From CAVWSM01 sp963799425 (lineage in GTDB: Bacteria; Actinomycetota; Actinomycetes; Jiangellales; Jiangellaceae), in assembly GCA_963799425.1 (NCBI GenBank), contig CAWCXA010000009.1, forward strand, positions 130,223 through 194,222: a DNA stretch of 64,000 nucleotides, given 5' to 3'. Under the pieces are notes generated by a model that made no database searches, was not told where the DNA came from, and saw only the letters and a program-made list of their open reading frames with translations. Position 1 is the first letter of the stretch; each line of letters begins with the position of its first letter. Positions 58,491 to 64,000 of the stretch are shown here, in pieces. Position numbers and translations under genes: made by a program.

Positions 58491-59639
58491 TCAGCGACCG
58501 ACCGGGCTGAGCCCCAGCGACCGGCCGGCCAGGCCCCGCGAGCGCTGCGACAGCCCGGTGGCGACCTCTCGCAGTGCGGTGGCCGCCGGCACGTCGGGCT
58601 CCGCCACCACGAGCGGGATGCCCGCGTCGCTGCCCTCGCGCAGCCGTACGTCGATCGGCACCTGGCCGAGGAGCGGCACGTCGGTGCCCATGAGCCGCGA
58701 AAGCCCAGCGGAAACCTGGGCTCCACCGCCGCTGCCGAAGATCTCCAGCCGGTGCTCCGGGCCGCAGTGCGGGCACGGCAGCCACGCCATGTTCTCGACG
58801 ACGCCGGCAATCTGCTGGTTGGTCTGCGAGGCGATCGACCCGGCGCGCTCGGCGACCTCGGCCGCGGCGAGCTGCGGGGTCGTGACCACGAGCAGCTCGG
58901 CGTGCGGCAACAGCTGAGCGAGCGAGATGGCGACGTCGCCCGTGCCCGGCGGCAGGTCGAGCAGTAGCACGTCGAGGTCGCCCCAGAACACGTCGACCAG
59001 GAACTGCTCCAGCGCACGGTGCAGCATCGGCCCCCGCCAGGCGACCGGCGCGTTGCGGTCGGGTTTGAACATCTCGGTCGAGATGACCTTGATCCCGAAG
59101 GCCGGCACCGGCATGATCATGCGCTCGACGACGGTCGGGCGCTGACCGTCGACGCCGAGCATGCGTGGCACCGAGTGCCCGTAGATGTCGGCGTCGAGCA
59201 GGCCCACCTTGACGCCGGAGTCCGCCATCGCGGCCGCCAGGTTGACCGTGACGGAAGACTTGCCGACGCCGCCCTTCCCGGAGGCGACGGCGTAGATGCG
59301 CGTCAGGGACTCCGGCTTGGTGAACGGGTTCTCGTTGCGGCCACCGGGGCGCAGCTTGTCGCGCAGCGCGGTGCGCTGCTCGTCGGACATGACATCGAGG
59401 CGTACATCGACAGCGGTGACCCCGCCGAGCGGCCGGACCGCCGCCGTGACGTCTCGGGTGATCGTGTCCTGCAGCGGGCAGCCCGACACCGTGAGCCAGA
59501 CATCCACCGTGATCCGCCCGTCGGGAGCGATGTCAACTGACTTGACCATGCCGAGCTCGGTGATCGGTCGGCGGATCTCGGGGTCCTTCACCCCGTCCAG
59601 GACGGCGTTGACCTGGTCGACGGTCGGCAGTGCTGGCAT
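58491..59639 (-). CDS. mrp: Mrp/ApbC iron-sulfur cluster carrier ATPase
   Basis: 382-residue P-loop protein that loads Fe-S clusters onto target proteins. The N-terminal MIP18/DUF59 domain (about 1-85) has NAVLDGVKDPEIRRPITELG. The deviant Walker A is YAVASGKGGVGKSSVTVNLA, switch blocks LLDADIYGHSVPRMLG and LLLDLPPGTGDVAISLAQ, and a Cys pair in WLPCPHCGPEH that could hold the cluster at the dimer interface. ATG 59639 is chosen over 59666. It is convergent with tatB. This is Rv1229c by position. Confidence 0.94.
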   Translation of the reverse strand: MPALPTVDQVNAVLDGVKDPEIRRPITELGMVKSVDIAPDGRITVDVWLTVSGCPLQDTITRDVTAAVRPLGGVTAVDVRLDVMSDEQRTALRDKLRPGGRNENPFTKPESLTRIYAVASGKGGVGKSSVTVNLAAAMADSGVKVGLLDADIYGHSVPRMLGVDGQRPTVVERMIMPVPAFGIKVISTEMFKPDRNAPVAWRGPMLHRALEQFLVDVFWGDLDVLLLDLPPGTGDVAISLAQLLPHAELLVVTTPQLAAAEVAERAGSIASQTNQQIAGVVENMAWLPCPHCGPEHRLEIFGSGGGAQVSAGLSRLMGTDVPLLGQVPIDVRLREGSDAGIPLVVAEPDVPAATALREVATGLSQRSRGLAGRSLGLSPVGR

Positions 59640-59686
59640 GGCGTTGATGCTACGCGGCGTAACCAACGAGTCGTACGATCGGTTCG

Positions 59687-60139
59687 ATGACCGAACAGGT
59701 GGCCCAGCATCGAGTCTCAGCGGAGCAGCTCCGCACGTGGCGGCTGTTTCTGCGCGCCCACGCGGTCGTCATGCGCAAGCTCGAGGCCGATCTCATGGCC
59801 GAGCAGGGGCTCCCGCTCGCTTGGTACGACGTCCTCGTGCAGCTCGTCGAGGCTCCAGAGGGGCGGCTGCGCATGACCGACCTGGCCTCTCAGCTGCTGA
59901 TCTCGCGCAGCGGCCTCACCCGGCTCATCGACCGCATGACCGCGGAGGGGCTCGTGTCCCGCGAGCCCGCACCAGGCGACGGCCGCGGCTACTTCGCGGT
60001 GGTGACGGAGGCCGGCGTCGATCGGCTGCGGCGCGCGACCCGTACGCACCTGCGCGGGGTCTACGACTATGCCGTGTCGAGGTTCACCGAGGCCGAGCTA
60101 CGCGCGGCCGCCGCGCCGCTCGCCCGGCTCGACGACTGA
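59687..60139 (+). CDS. MarR-family transcriptional regulator
   Basis: 150-residue winged-helix regulator. The DNA-binding core reads WYDVLVQLVEAPEGRLRMTDLASQLLISRSGLTRLIDRMTAEGLV (region), then the wing REPAPGDGRGYFAVVTEAG, with flanking dimerisation helices. The ligand is unknown. It is divergent from mrp by 47 bp and convergent with a split-barrel protein. No obvious palindromic operator was found. Confidence 0.9.
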   Translation: MTEQVAQHRVSAEQLRTWRLFLRAHAVVMRKLEADLMAEQGLPLAWYDVLVQLVEAPEGRLRMTDLASQLLISRSGLTRLIDRMTAEGLVSREPAPGDGRGYFAVVTEAGVDRLRRATRTHLRGVYDYAVSRFTEAELRAAAAPLARLDD

Positions 60140-60154
60140 CGTTCGCCAACGTCG

Positions 60155-60667
60155 TCAGAGCTTGGGCGCCCGGCGCTGCCGCCGGTGCAGAACGGTCGGC
60201 AGCTTGCCGAGCGTCGTTGCCGGCGAGGGCAGCGGCTTGGCGTCGAACGGCCCGGTCGGTTGCCTGCCCGGTTGCTCGAGCATCTCGCCGGTCGGCTCGA
60301 TGCGGGTGATCGTGGAGTCGGCCCCCCAGAGGAGCAGCGTGCCCGCGCGGCGTCCATTGAGCCGCTCGGGGAGCAGTGCCGCCGCTGCCGCGTGCCAGTC
60401 GCTGCTGCCATGCCGCAGGTGGGTGAGCCGGGCGCGAAAGGAAAGCAGCCGCGCCTGGTTGTCCTTGCTGCGCACAGTTACCGTCGCCTCGGACTCGAAC
60501 TCGATCCCAGGGAGGGCCTGCTCGGTGCCGCCGCTCACGACGTAGGCAGCACCATCGAGCCACACGTGCCAGACCGCCCGTGGCTGCGGCATATCGGTGT
60601 AGGACAGCCAGAGCACCGACGACTTGGCGGTGGCTTCCGCCACCAGAGCCTGTAGCTGCTCGGTCAC
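60155..60667 (-). CDS. Pyridoxamine 5'-phosphate oxidase-like (split-barrel) protein
   Basis: 170 residues with the flavin-reductase-like split-barrel pattern: SSVLWLSYTDMPQPRAVWHVWLDGAAYVVSGGTEQALPGI (region), then VTVRSKDNQARLLSFRARLTHL. FMN- or F420-binding is possible but no diagnostic residue set is clear. The Pro/Arg-rich C-terminal 50 residues look disordered. GTG 60667 is used. A much longer frame upstream is antisense to the transporter and rejected. Confidence 0.72.
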   Translation of the reverse strand: MTEQLQALVAEATAKSSVLWLSYTDMPQPRAVWHVWLDGAAYVVSGGTEQALPGIEFESEATVTVRSKDNQARLLSFRARLTHLRHGSSDWHAAAAALLPERLNGRRAGTLLLWGADSTITRIEPTGEMLEQPGRQPTGPFDAKPLPSPATTLGKLPTVLHRRQRRAPKL

Positions 60668-60721
60668 GAGGGCCAGCCTCGCATAGCGTGCCGGCGCTGC
60701 GCGTGCGGGAGGATCGAGCGC

Positions 60722-61633
60722 GTGTCGACGACAGATCAGCCGTGGCTGCTCCGTCCCAGTCCGGCGGACAGCCTGCTGATCGCGGTAGCCGTCCTCGGTG
60801 TCTCCGCGTCGGGGCCAATCATCGCGGCAACGGCCGCGCCCGCGTTGGCGATCGCGATGTGGCGAAACGCCATGGGTACGGCCGCTCTCGCGCCGTTGGC
60901 GCTGACGAGGCACCGGTCGGCGTTGCTCCAAGCCGATGCGCGCGAACGCCGGCTGTTGCTGGTCTCCGGGCTCGCGCTGGCGGCGCACTTTGCGACCTGG
61001 GTGCCGGCAGTCACGCTCACGTCGGTGGCGTCGGCGACGGCGCTCGGGGCGACGAGCCCGGTGTGGAATGCGCTGATCGCCCGACTGAGCGGTCAGTACG
61101 TGCCGCGGCGGGTGTGGCTGGGCATCGGTGTCGCGTTGCTCGGTGTGCTCGTACTGACGGGGGTGGACCTGCAGGTGTCCGGTGACGCGCTGGTCGGCGA
61201 CCTGCTTGCGCTGGCCGGCGGCATGTTCGCCGCGGTGTACGTCGCGGTCGGTGGCGCGGCACGGCAGACGTTGTCGACGACGTCGTACGCATTCGCTTGC
61301 TATGCGATCTGTGCGGTGGTCCTGCTTGCGGTCTGCCTGGTCGGCGGCGTTCAGCTGGCCGGGTACTCCGCCGACACCTGGCTCAAGCTCGTGGTGCTGA
61401 CCGTGGTTGCCCAGCTGCTGGGACACACCATCTTCAATCGAGTGGTCGGCAGCGTCGGACCGGTCGTCGTTTCGCTCTGCATCCTGTTCGAGGTGCCGGG
61501 TGCCGCACTCATCGCGGCGATCTGGCTCGGACAGGTGCCACCGCTGGCGGCGCTGCCGGCAGCCGTCCTGGTTCTGGCCGGCGTCGCGCTCGTTGTCACA
61601 GGGCGTCCCGCCAAGCCGAGCGACATCGACTGA
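60722..61633 (+). CDS. EamA/DMT-family transporter
   Basis: 303-residue drug/metabolite exporter with ten predicted helices in two EamA repeats: first half with LLIAVAVLGVSASGPIIAAT, ALAIAMWRNAMGTAALAPLA, LLLVSGLALAAHFATWVPAV and the loop ASATALGATSPVWNAL; second half with LLALAGGMFAAVYVAVGGAA and LCILFEVPGAALIAAIWLGQ. Substrate unknown. GTG 60722. It is convergent with the P1 peptidase. Confidence 0.9.
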   Translation: MSTTDQPWLLRPSPADSLLIAVAVLGVSASGPIIAATAAPALAIAMWRNAMGTAALAPLALTRHRSALLQADARERRLLLVSGLALAAHFATWVPAVTLTSVASATALGATSPVWNALIARLSGQYVPRRVWLGIGVALLGVLVLTGVDLQVSGDALVGDLLALAGGMFAAVYVAVGGAARQTLSTTSYAFACYAICAVVLLAVCLVGGVQLAGYSADTWLKLVVLTVVAQLLGHTIFNRVVGSVGPVVVSLCILFEVPGAALIAAIWLGQVPPLAALPAAVLVLAGVALVVTGRPAKPSDID

Positions 61634-61639
61634 GGCCGC

Positions 61640-62692
61640 TCAGAGATACAGCTCCGTGTAGGTGGGCGGCGCGGACTCCAGCGGCGTCGCCGCGAGCAGT
61701 GCGCGGGCGATCGCGATCGCCACCAGATCTGCTGCCGCCGCGTGCAGTTGAGCCAAGCGTTGTGCGCGAGTCGGGTCCGTCTCGTCCGGCAACGAGTGCT
61801 CACCGGTCGACAGAGCGAACAGCGTGTCACCGTCGAACAGGGTGTGCGCCGGGTGGATAGCGCGCGCGATGCCGTCGTGCGCGGCCACCGCCAGCCGCTC
61901 GGCCTCCGCCCGGCCGAGCGCCGCGGAGGTCGCCACAACGCCGATGGTCGTGTTGAGTGGCGACGCACCCGGTGATGCCGCCAGCCGCGCTCGGGCAGCC
62001 GCCACGCGATCGGCAGTCGGCGGCGGGAACTCACCCGGGCGGGCCAGCGCGGCGCCGTACAGCTGCCCGGTGTCGAAGTCGACGCCAGACCCGGCAGCGT
62101 TGACCGCGACCAGCGCAGCGACCACCGGGCCGTCGGGCAGTATCGCGCTTGCGGTGCCCACGCCGCCCTTGAGCAAGCCGCTCATCGCGCCGAGAACGGC
62201 GCCGGTGCCCGCTCCCACACAGCCCTCGACCACGAGCGACCCTGGCGGGCTCTCGGCCGCCGCGTGCGCGGCGGCATAGCCAAGGTCGGTGTCCGGTCGC
62301 TTGCTGAAGTCGCCACCACGGCCAAGATCGAACAGCGCCGCCGCCGGCACCACGGGGACCACCTCATGCGGCCGCGACCCCACACGGACACCACGCTGCT
62401 GCTCCTCGAGCCAGCGCACCGCACCGGAGGCGGCGTCCAGCCCATAGGCGCTGCCACCGGTCAGCACAACCCCTTCGATGCGCGACACGAGCCCGCCCGG
62501 TCGCAGCGCCTCCGTCTCCCGCGTGGCTGGGCCACCACCGCGGACATCGACGGCGGTCACGCAGCCTCCGGGTGGCGCGAGCACGACAGTTGTGCCGCTG
62601 AGCCAGCCATCGCCGATGCGATGCGCGTGACCGACGCTGATCCCGCCGACATCCGTGACTGCGTTGCGCGGCCCGGGCGGCAAGTGCTCCAT
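61640..62692 (-). CDS. P1 family (DmpA-like) aminopeptidase
   Basis: 350-residue member of the N-terminal-nucleophile family that self-cleaves before a Ser/Thr. Blocks: AVTDVGGISVGHAH, GGGPATRETEAL, VLTGGSAYGLDAASGAVRWL, CVGAGTGAVLG, and the cleavage region SPLNTTIGVVATSA, with the second Thr of NTT as probable nucleophile. ATG 62692 is used; an in-frame GTG lies at 62698. The start codon lies inside one copy of the 16-bp repeat TCCATGATCACATGCT. Confidence 0.9.
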   Translation of the reverse strand: MEHLPPGPRNAVTDVGGISVGHAHRIGDGWLSGTTVVLAPPGGCVTAVDVRGGGPATRETEALRPGGLVSRIEGVVLTGGSAYGLDAASGAVRWLEEQQRGVRVGSRPHEVVPVVPAAALFDLGRGGDFSKRPDTDLGYAAAHAAAESPPGSLVVEGCVGAGTGAVLGAMSGLLKGGVGTASAILPDGPVVAALVAVNAAGSGVDFDTGQLYGAALARPGEFPPPTADRVAAARARLAASPGASPLNTTIGVVATSAALGRAEAERLAVAAHDGIARAIHPAHTLFDGDTLFALSTGEHSLPDETDPTRAQRLAQLHAAAADLVAIAIARALLAATPLESAPPTYTELYL

Positions 62693-62703
62693 GATCACAT
62701 GCT
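62688..62703 (+). repeat. 16-bp direct repeat TCCATGATCACATGCT, copy 1
   Basis: The same 16 bases occur in the same orientation at 63787-63802. This copy overlaps the start codon of the P1 peptidase gene. The core is the palindrome TGATCA. Confidence 0.8.
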
Positions 62704-63209
62704 AGGGCCGACGGTCCCGCCGGAGATCCGGACCTTCGCAGGTCCCTTACGGTCTGCATCCGCGATCGCATCCAACGGCACGCATGCGGCTCGATACGGA
62801 CTCGCCCAAGACGTCCGTCTGCGGGCACGCCTTTCCAACGGAGCATCGGCAGTTGTGGACGTTCCCGCGGGAACGCACTTGTGTACTTGGCGGCAGATGT
62901 GCGCGATGTAGCTCGCACTCAGTCGTTTCGTGGGGCCCGCCGTAAGGGCTCGCTGTGCCTCCCCTGCGTGGGCCCAGGTGGCAGCGCTCATGCCCAACAC
63001 CAGCATGATCAACCAGGAGTCGCCGCCCAAGGAACGCTGCGGAGGCGACGTTGCAAGGCGGCACGCTGCCCCGCGCCTACGCGTCCTGATCTTCGCCGAG
63101 CATTTTCCAGCGGCTTTGCAACGGCTCACTCGGTCTATGGCTTGGCGGACGCGCGACCTGCCGTACGACCGGACGCTGCTTGCGACTGGTGACCCTCTAC
63201 GCTGCCAGG
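62704..63209. other. Stretch without a convincing gene
   Basis: About 500 bp between the P1 peptidase start and the GNAT gene. It holds a 70-codon ATG ORF (62699-62911) and several Arg/Pro-rich overlapping ORFs with no recognisable domain. It lies within the segment bounded by the 16-bp direct repeats and may be decayed inserted DNA. Confidence 0.45.
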
Positions 63210-63770
63210 ATGCTCGTTAGTGCGGTGCTGCCAGGTGGGGTCTTACTGCGTCCGCTCAACAGCGGCGACGCACCCGCGCTACTCGATGCGTACGTGCGCA
63301 ACCGCGAACACCTGCGTCCCTTCGACCCGGAGCGACCCGACTCCTTCTGGACCCTTGATGGCCAGCGCAGGCGCCTTGACACGCTGATGCAGCAGCAAGA
63401 GGAAGGCACGCTGCTGGCCTGCGCGATGCAGCGTGACGATCTGGTGGTGGGATGCGCGTCGCTCAACACAATTGAGTTCGGTCCGCTGTGCAGCGCCAAC
63501 CTGGGCTACTGGGTGGATGTCGCCGAGGTCGGACGAGGACTCGCCAGCGCCGCGGTTGGTGCACTCGGCCATATCGCCGACCGGGATCTCGGCCTGCACC
63601 GGGTCCAAGCAAGCACGAACCGGACCAACGTTGCCTCGCAGCGGGTGTTGACGAAAAACGGGTTCGAGCAGTTCGGGACGGCACGCAACTACTTGTACAT
63701 AAACGGCAGATGGCAGGACAGCCACCTCTTCCACCGCATTCTCAACAGTCGGCCACCGACCTCTCGCTGA
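63210..63770 (+). CDS. GNAT acetyltransferase, RimJ/RimL type
   Basis: 186-residue acetyltransferase: GVLLRPLNSGDAPALLDAYV, NREHLRPFDPERPDSF, the strand region ANLGYWVDVAEVGRGLASAA (acetyl-CoA loop VGRGLAS) and LGLHRVQASTNRTNVASQRVLTKNGFEQFGTARNYLYINGRW (region). Close in layout to ribosomal-protein or antibiotic N-acetyltransferases. ATG 63210 is favoured over the extended frame from 63180. It is bracketed by the 16-bp direct repeats. Confidence 0.88.
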   Translation: MLVSAVLPGGVLLRPLNSGDAPALLDAYVRNREHLRPFDPERPDSFWTLDGQRRRLDTLMQQQEEGTLLACAMQRDDLVVGCASLNTIEFGPLCSANLGYWVDVAEVGRGLASAAVGALGHIADRDLGLHRVQASTNRTNVASQRVLTKNGFEQFGTARNYLYINGRWQDSHLFHRILNSRPPTSR

Positions 63771-63786
63771 GCTGATCCAAGGGCAG

Positions 63787-63802
63787 TCCATGATCACATG
63801 CT
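63787..63802 (+). repeat. 16-bp direct repeat TCCATGATCACATGCT, copy 2
   Basis: Second copy, same orientation, 1,099 bp after the first, and 24 bp ahead of the acyltransferase start. Together they frame the 500-bp non-coding stretch and the GNAT gene. Confidence 0.8.
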
Positions 63803-63825
63803 GCCAACCTCTAAGGTGACCGGTC

Positions 63826-64000
63826 ATGGAGCTCGTCGGACCAGTCGCCCGGTTTCTTGCCGGCGCGACCTGCCGTGCCCAACTCAGCGGCGCGGAACAG
63901 CTCCCGACGATCGGTCCGGCGATCGTGATGGTGAACCACACGTCGATCGTTGACGTCGCGCCCGTGCTCGCGTCCCTGCACACGGCCGGGCTGCGGCCGT
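63826..64000 (+). CDS. 1-acyl-sn-glycerol-3-phosphate acyltransferase (partial)
   Basis: The first 58 codons of a PlsC-type acyltransferase that runs off the window. The catalytic motif HxxxxD is present as VNHTSIVDVAPVL. The preceding MELVGPVARFLAGATCRAQLSG and LPTIGPAIVMV fit the family N-terminus. It would acylate lysophosphatidate or a related lipid at the membrane. Confidence 0.85.
   Translation, partial: MELVGPVARFLAGATCRAQLSGAEQLPTIGPAIVMVNHTSIVDVAPVLASLHTAGLRP

Noticed and set aside
60668..61426. N-terminal extension of the split-barrel protein to 423 residues
   Set aside because: The extension lies antisense to the EamA transporter and is Arg/Gln/His-rich; the family domain starts at GTG 60667.
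62699..62911. 70-codon ATG ORF after the P1 peptidase start
   Set aside because: The ATG lies within the 16-bp repeat, no ribosome-binding site is seen and the product resembles nothing known; kept only as part of the non-coding stretch.
1..64000. tRNA, rRNA, CRISPR arrays, complete insertion sequences, integrases
   Set aside because: No T-loop-like GTTCGAATC context with a matching acceptor stem, no spaced identical repeats, and no transposase or recombinase motifs were found by reading both strands.

Overview
The window is 64 kb of high-GC actinobacterial chromosome. It fits a member of the Nocardioidaceae / Propionibacteriales, although no rRNA marker is present to prove it. Supporting markers are mycothiol synthesis (MshB), the succinylase diaminopimelate route (DapC, DapD, DapE), a mycobacterial-type Sdh1 complex, DUF3117, a SigE/anti-sigma/TatB/Mrp block, many GTG starts and many four-base stop/start overlaps. 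From memory, the order ispH-rmuC-ychF, typA, mshB, fdxA-dapC, dapD/dapE, LOG, folP2, DivIVA-like, tagA, DUF3117, O-methyltransferase/sigE/rseA/tatB/mrp follows the same order as the Rv1110 to Rv1229c stretch of Mycobacterium tuberculosis. The window is therefore an old conserved backbone interrupted by accessory inserts.

Layout. 1-3.7 kb: isoprenoid IspH, RmuC and YchF, closed by a strong terminator. 3.8-9 kb: an accessory patch with a phage-like zinc-finger protein, an orphan HoxX (CO-forming maturase of NiFe hydrogenases) with a coupled upstream ORF, both between 34-bp near-identical direct repeats, then small uncharacterised genes. 9-16 kb: an ABC-2 exporter, a decayed aldo/keto reductase, a trypsin-like protease overlapping an alpha/beta hydrolase, an in-frame membrane-protein/lipoprotein ORF and another hydrolase. 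16-19.6 kb: an OmpR-type two-component system facing a PepSY protein and a large lipoprotein, with three phased GCTGAAC repeats between them. 19.6-25 kb: pterin dehydratase, SdhBAC (Sdh1 type), NUDIX, and an ArsR-SRPBCC pair with a perfect 20-bp palindromic operator. 25-33 kb: typA, which carries a one-base frameshift near its 3' end, and a complete oligopeptide ABC transporter. 33.15-34.41 kb: an AbiEi/DUF559-like gene enclosed by perfect 21-bp inverted repeats, each with a G6/C6 hairpin just inside. 34.4-45 kb: S9 peptidase, mshB, a VanW-domain protein, a frameshifted acetyltransferase, fdxA, dapC, citrate synthase and an FAD monooxygenase. 45-52.8 kb: dapD, dapE, two LOG proteins, folP2, DivIVA-like, tagA, DUF3117. 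52.9-60 kb: leucyl aminopeptidase, O-methyltransferase, and the sigE, anti-sigma, RseB-like, tatB, mrp envelope-stress block with an ECF-type promoter ahead of sigE. 60-64 kb: transporter, P1 peptidase, a GNAT gene within a segment bounded by 16-bp direct repeats, and the start of an acyltransferase gene.

The least explained structures are the inverted-repeat cassette at 33155-34412, the direct-repeat-bounded orphan hoxX segment at 4471-7023, and the protease/hydrolase pair. No tRNA, rRNA, CRISPR array, complete insertion sequence or integrase was seen. Coordinates of motifs were read by eye and may be off by a base.
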